DNA of 64,000 nt from Stenotrophomonas sp046736075. Lineage in GTDB: Bacteria; Pseudomonadota; Gammaproteobacteria; Xanthomonadales; Xanthomonadaceae. Both the position numbers and the translations under genes were made by a program. The DNA is taken from positions 744,001 to 808,000 of the forward strand of contig NZ_CP177163.1 of assembly GCF_046736075.1 (NCBI RefSeq). The letters run 5' to 3'. The notes under the pieces were generated by a model. The model was given only the letters and a program-made list of their open reading frames with translations. It did not search any database and was not told the DNA's origin. Within the stretch, counting starts at the first letter, position 1. The number at the start of each line of letters is the position of its first letter. Below, piece after piece: positions 49,011 through 56,926 of this stretch.

Positions 49011-49290
49011 ATGCCTCCACCCTTTCCTTGAGCTTCTGGCCCGGACGGAAGGTGACCACCGTGCGGGCGGAAATAGGAATTTCCTCGCCGGTCTTGGGAT
49101 TGCGACCCGGGCGCTGGTTCTTGCGCCGCAGATCGAAATTGCCGAAGCCGGAAAGCTTCACCTGACGTCCCTGTTCCAATGCCTCTCGCAACACATCGAA
49201 GAACGCGTCGACAAATTCCTTGGCTTCACGCTTGTTCAGACCGACTTCGTCGAACAGCTTTTCGGCCATCTCAGCCTTGGTCAATGCCAT
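48991..49290 (-). CDS. ihfA: Integration host factor subunit alpha
   Basis: A 99-aa DNA-bending subunit: 'MALTKAEMAEKLFDEVGLNK', 'VKLSGFGNFDLRRKNQRPGR', 'NPKTGEEIPISARTVVTF' with the intercalating Pro of the arm. It pairs with IhfB and affects transcription, recombination and replication. The position after pheT is conserved. The start at 49290 is 25 bases after the pheT stop. Confidence 0.98.
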   Translation of the reverse strand: MALTKAEMAEKLFDEVGLNKREAKEFVDAFFDVLREALEQGRQVKLSGFGNFDLRRKNQRPGRNPKTGEEIPISARTVVTFRPGQKLKERVEAYAGSGQ

Positions 49291-49315
49291 TGCCTGCTAC
49301 CCCCATGCTTCCCGC

Positions 49316-51697
49316 TCAACCGCGGATCCGGGCGTGGTGTTCACGCTCCATGACAGTGACCGCCTCGGCCACTACCGAATCCACGTCGCGGTCCGTCAGA
49401 GTGCGCGACTTGTCCTGCAAAATCAAGCCCATAGCGAGACTCTTGAAGCCCGGCTCGACACCCTGGCCGACGTACCGGTCGAACAGGGTGACCTCCCGCA
49501 GCAGCGGCCCGACGGCCCGGCGCAGGGTCGCTTCCAGGTCGGTCCAGGCAGCCGCTTCGGGCACCAGGAAGGCCAGGTCGCGGCGCACCGAGGGGTAACG
49601 CGACAGCTCGGTGGCGCGCGGCAGGGCGCGGGCCGCCAACGGCGCCAGGTCCAGCTCGAAGGCGTACACGTCCACGTCGATGTCCAGCGCCTTGGCCAGG
49701 CGCGGGTGGACCTGGCCGATCCAGCCCAGGCTCACGCCATCGCGCAGCACCTCGGCCGACCGTGCCGGGTGTCCGTAGGGGCGCTGCGACGGCTGGAAGG
49801 TCAGCGCCGCGCCACTGGCGGCCGCCAGCGACTCCAGGTCGCCCTTGAGGTCGTGGAAGTCCACCTTGCGCGAGGCGATGCCCCACTGCTGGGTATCGGC
49901 ATCGCCACAGATGGCGGCGGCCACGCGCTGGGTTTCCAGCGGTGCCGGCTGGCCCTCGCCGGCCTGCCGGTGGAACACGCGGCCCAGCTCGAACAGGCGC
50001 ACGCGGCCCAGCTGGCGGGCGGCATTGCGGCCCAGCGTGGCAACCAGACCCGGCAGCAGCGACGGGCGCATCACCGCCAGTTCGGCCGACAGCGGGTTGG
50101 CCAGCGGCACCAGTGCCTCGGCCAGCTGCCACTGCGCCAGCAGGTTGGCGTCGACGAAGGCGTAGTTGATGGTTTCCTGCAGGTCGCGGGCGACCAGCTG
50201 GCGACGCGTGCTGAGGTCGTCCAGACGGGTCTCGCTGGGCATCGCCACGCGCGAGGCACCGCCCGGCAGCGTGGTCGGAATGCGCTCGTAGCCGTGGATG
50301 CGGGCCAGTTCCTCGATCAGGTCTTCTTCGATGGCGATGTCGAAGCGGCGGCTCGGCGCGGTGACCTGCCAGCCCTCGGCAGCGGCGGCCACGTCCATGC
50401 CCAGCGCGCGCAGGATGCGCTCCACGTCGGCATCGGCGATCTGGATGCCGAGCACGCGGGCGATGCGCGCGCGGCGCAGGGTGATGGCCGCAGTGGCAGG
50501 CAGGTCACCGGCATTGACGGCCTCGGTCACCGGTGCCGGCGTGCCGCCCGCCAGATCCAGGATCAGGCGGGTGGCGTATTCGACCGCCGTGCGCGGCAGC
50601 GCCGGGTCCACGCCACGCTCGAAGCGGTGGCCGGCGTCGGTATGCAGGCCCAGCTTGCGGCCACGGCCCATGATGGCGGCCGGCGCGAAGTGCGCCGCCT
50701 CCAGGAACACGGCGGTGGTGTCGTCGGTGACACGGGTATCGAAGCCGCCCATCAGGCCGGCCAGCGCGACCGGACGGTCGGCATCGGTCACCACCAGGAA
50801 GCTGTCGTCCAGCGCGGCATCGCGGCCGTCGAGCAGCTTCACGGTTTCGCCGGCACGCGAGCGGCGTACGCCAATGCTGCCCTGCAGGGTGCCCAGATCG
50901 TAGGCGTGCATCGGCTGACCCAGTTCCAGCATCACGTACTGGGTGATGTCCACCAGCAGCGACACCGGGCGCACGCCACTGCGACGCAGCCGCTCGGCCA
51001 TCCACAGCGGGGTGGCGGCGCGCGGGTTGACGCCCTCGATGACGCGGCCAACAAAACGCGGCGCCTCGGCGCCGGCCTGCAGCGCGATGGTCAGTTCACG
51101 GCTGCCCACGGCGGCGACCGGCGCAGCATCGAACGGCACCACTTCGCTGGCGCACGCGGCGGCCACGTCGAAGGCAATGCCGCGGATGCTGAAGCAGTCG
51201 GCGCGGTTGGGGGTCAGCTTGATCTCGATGCTGGCGTCGGGCAGGCCGAGGTACTCCACCAGCGACTGGCCGACCGGCGCGTCGTCGGGCAGCTCGAACA
51301 GGCCCGAGGCATCGCTGTCCAGGCCCAGTTCCTTGGCCGAGCACAGCATGCCGTTGGAGGCCACGCCACGCAGCTGGGCCGGCTTGATCTTCAGCTCGCC
51401 GATCTGCGCGCCGACCATCGCCAGCGGTGCGACCAGGCCGGGGCGCGCGTTCGGGGCGCCGCAGACGATCTGCAGGTGCTCGCCCTGCCCGGCATCGACC
51501 TGGCAGATCTGCAGGCGGTCGGCTTCCGGATGGCGCTCGGCAGACACGATCCGCGCCACCACCACATGCTGCAGGCCCTCGCCCAGTGCAGCCACCTCTT
51601 CCACTTCAAGGCCGATGGCGGTCAGCACCGCGCTGAGTTCATCGCGCGAAACGGTGGTCGGGACGTGGCTGCGCAGCCAGTTTTCAGAGAATTTCAT
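49316..51697 (-). CDS. pheT: Phenylalanyl-tRNA synthetase beta subunit
   Basis: A 793-aa beta subunit that forms the alpha2-beta2 PheRS. The N-terminal tRNA-binding domain ('NWLRSHVPTTVSRDEL', 'RIVSAERHPEADRLQICQVD'), the B3/B4 editing domain (central, 'LVDITQYVMLELGQPMHAYD'), the B5 domain and a C-terminal FDX anticodon-binding domain (about 700-793, 'LSRYPSVRRDLAFLVPEAAA') are in order. It is of usual length. It is cotranscribed with pheS and followed by ihfA. The start is an ATG at 51697. Confidence 0.98.
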   Translation of the reverse strand: MKFSENWLRSHVPTTVSRDELSAVLTAIGLEVEEVAALGEGLQHVVVARIVSAERHPEADRLQICQVDAGQGEHLQIVCGAPNARPGLVAPLAMVGAQIGELKIKPAQLRGVASNGMLCSAKELGLDSDASGLFELPDDAPVGQSLVEYLGLPDASIEIKLTPNRADCFSIRGIAFDVAAACASEVVPFDAAPVAAVGSRELTIALQAGAEAPRFVGRVIEGVNPRAATPLWMAERLRRSGVRPVSLLVDITQYVMLELGQPMHAYDLGTLQGSIGVRRSRAGETVKLLDGRDAALDDSFLVVTDADRPVALAGLMGGFDTRVTDDTTAVFLEAAHFAPAAIMGRGRKLGLHTDAGHRFERGVDPALPRTAVEYATRLILDLAGGTPAPVTEAVNAGDLPATAAITLRRARIARVLGIQIADADVERILRALGMDVAAAAEGWQVTAPSRRFDIAIEEDLIEELARIHGYERIPTTLPGGASRVAMPSETRLDDLSTRRQLVARDLQETINYAFVDANLLAQWQLAEALVPLANPLSAELAVMRPSLLPGLVATLGRNAARQLGRVRLFELGRVFHRQAGEGQPAPLETQRVAAAICGDADTQQWGIASRKVDFHDLKGDLESLAAASGAALTFQPSQRPYGHPARSAEVLRDGVSLGWIGQVHPRLAKALDIDVDVYAFELDLAPLAARALPRATELSRYPSVRRDLAFLVPEAAAWTDLEATLRRAVGPLLREVTLFDRYVGQGVEPGFKSLAMGLILQDKSRTLTDRDVDSVVAEAVTVMEREHHARIRG

Positions 51698-51752
51698 GGT
51701 GTCACCCTGGTGGGCCGGCGCATGCGCCTGGGCCGTAATTCAACAATCGTTG

Positions 51753-51771
51753 TGCCGGGCTCTGCCCGGCA
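51753..51771. repeat. Hairpin between pheS and pheT
   Basis: TGCCGGGC-TCT-GCCCGGCA in the 82-base gap between pheS and pheT. The TCT loop and 8-bp arms resemble the other short palindromes in this window. It may control relative expression or stability in the operon. Confidence 0.6.
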
Positions 51772-51779
51772 TTCCGTCA

Positions 51780-52775
51780 TCAGGCGAACTGCTTCAGGAA
51801 CCGCACGTCGTTCTCGAAGAACGCGCGCAGGTCGTTGACCCCGTAGCGCAGCATCGCGAAACGCTCCACGCCCAGGCCGAAGGCGAAGCCGGTGTAGCGC
51901 TCCGGATCGATGCCCACGTTGCGCAGCACGTTCGGGTGGACCATGCCGCAGCCGAGCACTTCCAGCCAGCGGGTGCTGCCGTCGGGCTGCTGCCAGGCGA
52001 TGTCCACTTCTGCGCCGGGTTCGACGAAGGGGAAGTAGCTGGGGCGGAAGCGCATCTCGAAGTCGCGCTCGAAGAAGGCGCGCACGAATTCGGACAGCGT
52101 GCCCTTCAGGTCGGCAAAGGTGGAATGCTCGTCGACCAGCAGGCCTTCGACCTGGTGGAACATCGGCGAGTGGGTCTGGTCGCTGTCGCTGCGGTAGACC
52201 TTGCCGGCCGCGATCATGCGCAGCGGCGGCGCGTGGTCGCCCATGTAGCGCACCTGCACACCGGAGGTATGCGTGCGCAGCAGGCGGCCATCGCCGAAAT
52301 AGAAGGTGTCGTGCATCGCGCGCGCCGGGTGGTGCGGCGGGAAGTTCAGCGCTTCGAAGTTGTGCCAGTCGTCTTCGATTTCCGGGCCTTCGGACAGCTC
52401 GTAGCCCAGGCGGCCGAAGATCTCGGTGATGCGCTCGAGGGTGCGGGTGACCGGATGCAGGCCACCGCGTTCGTCGCGGCGCCCCGGCAGGGTGATGTCG
52501 ATCGCTTCGGCGGCCAGGCGCGCGTCCAGCGCAGCGTCTTCCAGCACGGCCTTGCGTTCGCCCAGCGCGGTGGTCAGCGCGTCGCGGGCACGGTTGATCG
52601 CCTCACCGGCGGCCTTGCGCTCGTCGGCAGGCAGTGCGCCGAGCTGCTTGAGCTGGGCGGTGATGCTGCCGCTCTTGCCGAGCAGCGCCACGCGCAGGGC
52701 TTCCAGCGCGTCCGGGCTCTGGGCAGCGGCCACGTCGGCCAGCGCCTGGGTGGTCAGGGATTGGATGTCACTCAT
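51780..52775 (-). CDS. pheS: Phenylalanyl-tRNA synthetase alpha subunit
   Basis: A 331-aa catalytic subunit. The N-terminal coiled coil (about 1-85, 'ALLGKSGSITAQLKQLGALP') is followed by the class II core: motif 1 'ERITEIFGRLGYELSEGPEI', 'TSGVQVRYM', motif 2 'AAGKVYRSDSDQTHSPMFHQ' and motif 3 'TGFAFGLGVERFAMLRYGV'. The ATG at 52775 was chosen by family length; the open frame extends upstream to 52919 through a terminator hairpin. It is the fifth gene of the thrS operon. Confidence 0.98.
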   Translation of the reverse strand: MSDIQSLTTQALADVAAAQSPDALEALRVALLGKSGSITAQLKQLGALPADERKAAGEAINRARDALTTALGERKAVLEDAALDARLAAEAIDITLPGRRDERGGLHPVTRTLERITEIFGRLGYELSEGPEIEDDWHNFEALNFPPHHPARAMHDTFYFGDGRLLRTHTSGVQVRYMGDHAPPLRMIAAGKVYRSDSDQTHSPMFHQVEGLLVDEHSTFADLKGTLSEFVRAFFERDFEMRFRPSYFPFVEPGAEVDIAWQQPDGSTRWLEVLGCGMVHPNVLRNVGIDPERYTGFAFGLGVERFAMLRYGVNDLRAFFENDVRFLKQFA

Positions 52776-52879
52776 GGATAGCCGGAGCCTCGCGTCGGTA
52801 TGCCATCGCGATGCGCGTCGGGCCGACCCCCGTCGCCACCGCTGTCGATCGATGGCACCGGGAGGGCCACCGCCAACAC

Positions 52880-52915
52880 AAAAAAGAATGGGGAAGGACT
52901 TGCGCCCTTCCCCAT
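52880..52915 (-). terminator. Terminator between rplT and pheS
   Basis: A 10-bp stem (ATGGGGAAGG/CCTTCCCCAT, 8-base loop) followed on the minus strand by ATTCTTTTTT, 55 bases past rplT. It may partly separate rplT from pheST. I looked for a Phe-rich leader peptide as in E. coli pheST attenuation and did not find one. Confidence 0.8.
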
Positions 52916-52970
52916 GCATTTGCCTTACCCACAGCCGTTGCGCGTGAACGGCAACGGCAGGGGAATGGAC

Positions 52971-53330
52971 TTATGCCGCCAGTGCGCCCTTGGCCTTTTC
53001 GGCCAGTGCAGCAAAACCGGCTGCGTCGTGCACGGCGATGTCAGCCAGAACCTTACGGTCCAGGGTGATGCCGGACTTGAGCAGGCCATTCATGAAACGG
53101 CTGTAGCTCAGGCCGTTGATGCGGGCAGCCGCGTTGATGCGGGTGATCCACAGCGAACGGAAATTGCGCTTCTTCTGCTTACGACCGATGTAGGCGTACT
53201 GCTGTGCCTTGATGACGGCCTGCTTGGCAACGCGGAAGACCTTGCGGCGAGCGTTGTAGTAACCCTTCGCCAGGGTCAGAATTTTCTTGTGGCGGCGACG
53301 CGCCTGTACGCCACGCTTTACTCGTGCCAT
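52971..53330 (-). CDS. rplT: 50S ribosomal protein L20
   Basis: A 119-aa L20 protein, an early assembly protein that binds 23S rRNA. The basic N-terminal arm ('RVKRGVQARRRHKKILTLAK') and 'GYYNARRKVFRVAKQAVIKA' are conserved. In E. coli it also represses its own operon through the leader before rpmI. The start at 53330 lies 10 bases after the rpmI stop. Confidence 0.98.
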   Translation of the reverse strand: MARVKRGVQARRRHKKILTLAKGYYNARRKVFRVAKQAVIKAQQYAYIGRKQKKRNFRSLWITRINAAARINGLSYSRFMNGLLKSGITLDRKVLADIAVHDAAGFAALAEKAKGALAA

Positions 53331-53340
53331 GGGTCAGTCC

Positions 53341-53538
53341 TCAGAGGTAGGGAAGCATACGGTTCAAACGGCCTGCGTCTTCTGCACGAACATGGTTCGT
53401 CTGACGCAGATTGCGCTTCCGCTTGGTCGACTTCTTCGTGAGGATGTGGCTACGGTTGGCGTGGCCAGCCTTGAACTTGCCGGAGGCGGTCTTGCGGAAA
53501 CGCTTGGCCGCCGCCCGGTTGGTCTTGATCTTGGGCAT
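53341..53538 (-). CDS. rpmI: 50S ribosomal protein L35
   Basis: A 65-aa L35 protein: 'MPKIKTNRAAAKRFRKTASG', 'KAGHANRSHILTKKSTKRKR', 'LRQTNHV'. Complete. It is coupled to rplT. It is preceded by a long leader of about 170 bases with its own likely promoter. Confidence 0.98.
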   Translation of the reverse strand: MPKIKTNRAAAKRFRKTASGKFKAGHANRSHILTKKSTKRKRNLRQTNHVRAEDAGRLNRMLPYL

Positions 53539-53715
53539 TGCAATGTCCTTGATGGTGTTTTGTCACTGACCAGGGCGGTGGCATTGCCACACTTTCCGTC
53601 CGTGCCCTTGCCTGCTTGTAAGCCCGGGATCCCCACTGGGAACCAGGCCGGTCCTGTTGCCGTTGAAAAGCGTGAAACCGTTCAAAACAGCACCCCCGCA
53701 AAAACGGGGTCGCCC

Positions 53716-53744
53716 ATTATGCATGGGTTGAAGAACGGGTGCAA
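53716..53744 (-). promoter_or_regulatory. Promoter of rpmI-rplT
   Basis: On the minus strand: TTGCAC (53739-53744), 17-base spacer, CATAAT (53716-53721). The start would be near 53709, leaving a leader of about 170 bases before rpmI. A CCCCG-TTTTT-GCGGGG stem lies at the start of that leader (53693-53713). Confidence 0.7.
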
Positions 53745-53838
53745 GCTGTTGATCAGGCGGGATTTGCCGGGTGTTGGGCCGGAAACCTGAACGAAACGGA
53801 CGGCCTTGCCGTCATAGCGACCGGGTAGAGCCGACGGG

Positions 53839-53863
53839 GGAGAGCCGACTGTTAGTCGGCTGC
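53839..53863 (+). repeat. SMAG-like palindrome 1
   Basis: AGCCGACT-GTT-AGTCGGCT with a GC tail; the first bases are GGAG instead of GTAG. It forms a larger inverted pair with the next copy at 53892-53916. Confidence 0.65.
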
Positions 53864-53891
53864 CGTTGACGGGGTGGCCGGTCGCCGGAGA

Positions 53892-53916
53892 GCAGCCGAC
53901 TAACAGTCGGCTCTAC
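53892..53916 (-). repeat. SMAG-like palindrome 2
   Basis: On the minus strand it begins GTAGAGCCGACT and ends AGTCGGCTGC. It is inverted relative to copy 1 with the same arms, and about 28 bases separate them. The two can form one long hairpin. Confidence 0.7.
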
Positions 53917-53961
53917 CCCGTCGGGTCATCGTCGGGCTTCCCGCGTCGGCTCTCGCACCGC

Positions 53962-53986
53962 GCAGCCACCCATGGGGTGGCTCTAC
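53962..53986 (-). repeat. SMAG-like palindrome 3
   Basis: On the minus strand GTAGAGCCACCC...GGGTGGCTGC. The arms differ from copies 1 and 2 while the GTAGAGCC start and GGCTGC end are kept. It lies 24 bases after the infC stop. Confidence 0.7.
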
Positions 53987-54009
53987 GGCCCCGTCGCGCA
54001 AGAGCGCGA

Positions 54010-54534
54010 TTACTTCTTCTTCGGCGCGATCATCATCACCATCTGCCGGCCTTCCAGGCGCGGACGGGACTCGATCACGATGTCCTCACCCAGATCGGCT
54101 TCGATCCGGTTGGCCATTTCGCGACCCAGTTCCTGATGGCTCATTTCACGACCACGGAAGCGGATGTTGACCTTGATCTTGTCGCCCTCTTCCAGGAAAC
54201 CGCGCATCTTGCGCAGCTTGATCTGGTAGTCGCCTTCATCGGTGACCGGGCGGAACTTCACTTCCTTGATCTCGACCTGCTTGGTCTTCTTCTTGGCCTC
54301 GTTGGCCTTCTTCTGCGCTTCGAACTTGAACTTGCCGAAGTCCATGATCTTGCACACCGGCGGATCAGCCTGCGGCTGAATCTCGACCAGGTCCAGACCT
54401 TCGTCTTCGGCCATCGACAGCGCTTCGTCACGCGTCAACACGCCAATCATTTCTCCGTCGCTGCCGATCACGCGGACGCGCGGCACCCGGATTTCCTGAT
54501 TCTTGCGGTTCTGTTTGTTGTCAGGGGTACTGAT
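54010..54534 (-). CDS. infC: Translation initiation factor IF-3
   Basis: A 174-aa IF-3, which prevents subunit joining and proofreads start codons. The protein starts STPDNKQNRKNQEIRVPRVR; 'DLVEIQPQADPPVCKIMDFG' and the C-terminal domain 'VKFRPVTDEGDYQIKLRKMR' are conserved. There is no in-frame ATG or GTG near the expected N-terminus. An ATC at 54532-54534, eight bases after GGGAG, lies exactly where xanthomonad IF-3 begins, so AUC is the likely start. A TTG at 54558 is the alternative but has no site. Rare starts allow IF-3 to repress itself. It is the second gene of the thrS operon. Confidence 0.93.
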   Translation of the reverse strand: MSTPDNKQNRKNQEIRVPRVRVIGSDGEMIGVLTRDEALSMAEDEGLDLVEIQPQADPPVCKIMDFGKFKFEAQKKANEAKKKTKQVEIKEVKFRPVTDEGDYQIKLRKMRGFLEEGDKIKVNIRFRGREMSHQELGREMANRIEADLGEDIVIESRPRLEGRQMVMMIAPKKK

Positions 54535-54597
54535 ATTGCAATCTCCCAGAGGAATCAAACCGGCCCTGAGCGGATCATCCGCAGGGCCGGGACTTTC

Positions 54598-56502
54598 TTA
54601 CACGGACTGTTCTGCCTGCAACCGCTCGATGAAGGCCTGGACGGACATGCTGCCCAGATCTTCGCCAGAGCGCGTACGCACGGCCACGGCGCCATTTTCC
54701 TTCTCACGGTCGCCAACCACCAGCAGGTACGGGACCCGCTGCAGCGTATGCTCGCGAATCTTATAACCGATCTTCTCGTTGCGCAAATCGGCGTTTACCC
54801 GGAAGCCTTGATCTGCAAGGGTTTTCCGGACTTCGGACACGTATTCAGCCTGCGCATCGGTGATATTGGCCACCACCACCTGGGTCGGGGCCAGCCAGGA
54901 CGGGAAGGCGCCGGCGTGGTGTTCGATCAGGATGCCGATGAAGCGCTCCATCGAGCCGACGATGGCCCGGTGCAGCATTACCGGGTGCTTCTTCTGGCTG
55001 TTTTCGTCCACGTACTCGGCGCCGAGGCGGCCGGGCATCATGAAATCGACCTGCATGGTGCCCAGCTGCCAGGTACGGCCGATGGCGTCCTTGAGGTGGT
55101 ACTCGATCTTCGGGCCGTAGAAGGCGCCCTCGCCCGGCAGTTCCTGCCACTCCACGCCGCAGCTGCCCAGCGCCGAGCGCAGCGCGGCTTCGGCCTTGTC
55201 CCAGGTGGCGTCATCGCCGAGGCGCTTTTCCGGGCGCAGCGCGATCTTGATCTGGATGTCCTCGAAACCGAAGGTCGTGTACACCGCCAGCGCCTGCTGG
55301 TGGAACGCGGTCACTTCGGCTTCGATCTGCGACTCGGTGCAGAACACGTGGCCGTCGTCCTGGGTGAAACCACGCACGCGCAGGATGCCGTGCAGCGCGC
55401 CGGACGGCTCGTTGCGGTGGCACGAGCCGAACTCGCCGTAACGGATCGGCAGGTCGCGGTAGCTGTGCAGGCCCTGGTTGAACACCTGGATGTGGCCCGG
55501 GCAGTTCATCGGCTTGACCGCGTAGGTGCGCTTCTCCGACTCGGTGAAGAACATGTTTTCCTGGTAGTTGTCCCAGTGGCCGGACTTCTGCCACAGCGAC
55601 ACGTCCAGGATCTGCGGGCAGCGCACTTCGCCGTAGCCGCTGTCGCGGTACACCTTGCGCATGTGCTGCTCGACCACCTGCCACAGTGCCCAGCCCTTGG
55701 GGTGCCAGAACACCAGGCCCGGCGCCTCTTCCTGCAGGTGGAACAGTTCCTGCTGCTTGCCGATGCGGCGGTGGTCGCGCATTTCGGCTTCTTCGATGCG
55801 CTTGATGTACGCCTCGAGCTGCTTCTTGTCGGCCCACGCGGTGCCGTAGATGCGCTGCAGCTGCTCGTTCTTGGCATCGCCGCGCCAGTACGCACCGGAA
55901 ATGCGGGTGAGCTTGAAGGCCTTGAGGAAGCGCGTGTTCGGCACGTGCGGACCACGGCACATGTCCACGTATTCCTGGTGGTAGTACATGCCCATCGCCT
56001 GGATGTCGTCAGACATGTCCTCGATCAGGCGCAGCTTGTAGTCCTCGCCACGCGCCTTGAAGATTTCAACGACCTCCGCGCGCGGGGTCACCTTCTTGAC
56101 CACGTCGTAGTCCTGCGCGATCAGCTCGCCCATGCGCTTTTCGATGGCGGCCATGTCGTCCGGGGTGAACGGGCGCTCGGAGTAGATGTCGTAGTAGAAG
56201 CCTTCGGCGATGACCGGGCCGATCACCATCTTGACGTCGGGGTAGAGCTGCTTGACCGCATGGCCGACCAGGTGGGCGCAGGAGTGGCGGATGATCTCCA
56301 CGCCCTCCTCGTCCTTGGCGGTGATGATGCGCAGGCTGGCATCGCGGTCGATGACGTCGCTGGCATCCACCAGCACGCCATCCACCGAACCGGCGATGGT
56401 GGCCTTGGCCAGGCCGGCGCCGATCGACTGGGCGACGTCCATGACACTGACGGGGTTTTCGAACTCACGGCGGCTGCCGTCGGGGAGCGTGATCGCGATC
56501 AT
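54598..56502 (-). CDS. thrS: Threonyl-tRNA synthetase
   Basis: A 634-aa class II synthetase. An N-terminal TGS domain (about 1-61), the editing domain (about 70-225, 'HSCAHLVGHAVKQLYPDVKM', 'RGPHVPNTRFLKAFKLT'), the catalytic core (about 245-535, motif 2 'RYGEFGSCHRNEPSGALHGI') and a C-terminal anticodon-binding domain ('RVNADLRNEKIGYKIREHTL') are complete. It is the first gene of the operon with infC, rpmI, rplT and pheST. A leader with a Thr-rich micro-peptide and a terminator precedes it, suggesting attenuation. Confidence 0.98.
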   Translation of the reverse strand: MIAITLPDGSRREFENPVSVMDVAQSIGAGLAKATIAGSVDGVLVDASDVIDRDASLRIITAKDEEGVEIIRHSCAHLVGHAVKQLYPDVKMVIGPVIAEGFYYDIYSERPFTPDDMAAIEKRMGELIAQDYDVVKKVTPRAEVVEIFKARGEDYKLRLIEDMSDDIQAMGMYYHQEYVDMCRGPHVPNTRFLKAFKLTRISGAYWRGDAKNEQLQRIYGTAWADKKQLEAYIKRIEEAEMRDHRRIGKQQELFHLQEEAPGLVFWHPKGWALWQVVEQHMRKVYRDSGYGEVRCPQILDVSLWQKSGHWDNYQENMFFTESEKRTYAVKPMNCPGHIQVFNQGLHSYRDLPIRYGEFGSCHRNEPSGALHGILRVRGFTQDDGHVFCTESQIEAEVTAFHQQALAVYTTFGFEDIQIKIALRPEKRLGDDATWDKAEAALRSALGSCGVEWQELPGEGAFYGPKIEYHLKDAIGRTWQLGTMQVDFMMPGRLGAEYVDENSQKKHPVMLHRAIVGSMERFIGILIEHHAGAFPSWLAPTQVVVANITDAQAEYVSEVRKTLADQGFRVNADLRNEKIGYKIREHTLQRVPYLLVVGDREKENGAVAVRTRSGEDLGSMSVQAFIERLQAEQSV

Positions 56503-56565
56503 GAATAGGCTTTGGCTGGTGGGCCCGCCGGGCGGGCCGAAGGTACGGAATCAGGGGAATCGGCA

Positions 56566-56590
56566 ATAAAAAAGCGCCACGAAGGCGCCT
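56566..56590 (-). terminator. Attenuator terminator before thrS
   Basis: On the minus strand: GGCGCC-TTCGT-GGCGC followed by TTTTTTATT. It lies 23-47 bases after the stop of the Thr leader peptide and about 65 bases before the thrS ATG. Confidence 0.75.
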
Positions 56591-56612
56591 GCGTCAGGGG
56601 CCGTCGGGACGT

Positions 56613-56639
56613 TCAGCGGTGGGCGGTGGTAGTGCTCAT
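56613..56639 (-). CDS. Threonine leader peptide of thrS (8 aa)
   Basis: ATG AGC ACT ACC ACC GCC CAC CGC TGA on the minus strand encodes MSTTTAHR, with three consecutive Thr codons in an 8-codon frame. The terminator hairpin follows. This is the organisation of an amino-acid biosynthesis-type attenuator, here placed before a threonyl-tRNA synthetase. No strong Shine-Dalgarno sequence is visible, which is the main weakness. Confidence 0.6.
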   Translation of the reverse strand: MSTTTAHR

Positions 56640-56683
56640 GTCACACGCTAGACCGGCGCTGGGCGCGGGCCACCTTGTTGCCA

Positions 56684-56712
56684 TCGATAGAGATGGCTTG
56701 ATCTTAAACCAA
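56684..56712 (-). promoter_or_regulatory. Possible promoter of the thrS leader
   Basis: On the minus strand: TTGGTT (56707-56712), 17-base spacer, TATCGA (56684-56689). The start would be near 56677, 38 bases before the leader ATG. Both boxes are weak matches. Confidence 0.4.
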
Positions 56713-56842
56713 TCCGGCGCCGGATGCCGCTCCGCCTGCCCTGCAGCGCCTGAACGTGGCGCTGTGGCGCCCGAAAACGGCAATGATTACCATGCGCGGA
56801 TCGCCGTGCCACGACCGGCGACGCCTCCCCCCAAGGATCCGC

Positions 56843-56926
56843 CATGACACCCGCCGTCCGCCCGGTCCGGCCGCCCCTGCCCCGCATTCCGCGCCGGGCC
56901 TCGCCCGCCCTGCCGCCGCGCCCGTG
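56843..56926 (+). CDS. Possible 27-aa leader peptide before DUF3325
   Basis: An ATG at 56843 preceded by AAGGAT opens a 27-codon Pro/Arg/Ala-rich frame (MTPAVRPVRPPLPRIPRRAS and on) whose TGA (56925-56927) overlaps the GTG of the DUF3325-like gene as GTGA. The last base of the stop is at 56927. The good site and exact overlap suggest translational coupling; the peptide itself is low-complexity. It may be chance in a high-GC region. Confidence 0.35.

Noticed and set aside
49220..51838. An 872-codon plus-strand frame opposite pheT
   Set aside because: A shadow of pheT, which is complete and recognisable by all domains.
52776..52970. Phe-type attenuator before pheS
   Set aside because: There is a terminator hairpin but no leader peptide with clustered Phe codons in the 195-base gap.
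53866..56508. An 880-codon plus-strand frame opposite infC and thrS
   Set aside because: It spans two genuine minus-strand genes and their gap, which a real gene would not; composition is that of an antisense shadow.
56776..56796. A Fur box before the DUF3325/DUF3649/PepSY operon
   Set aside because: AATGATTACCAT fits only part of the 19-bp consensus; too weak to annotate without expression data.
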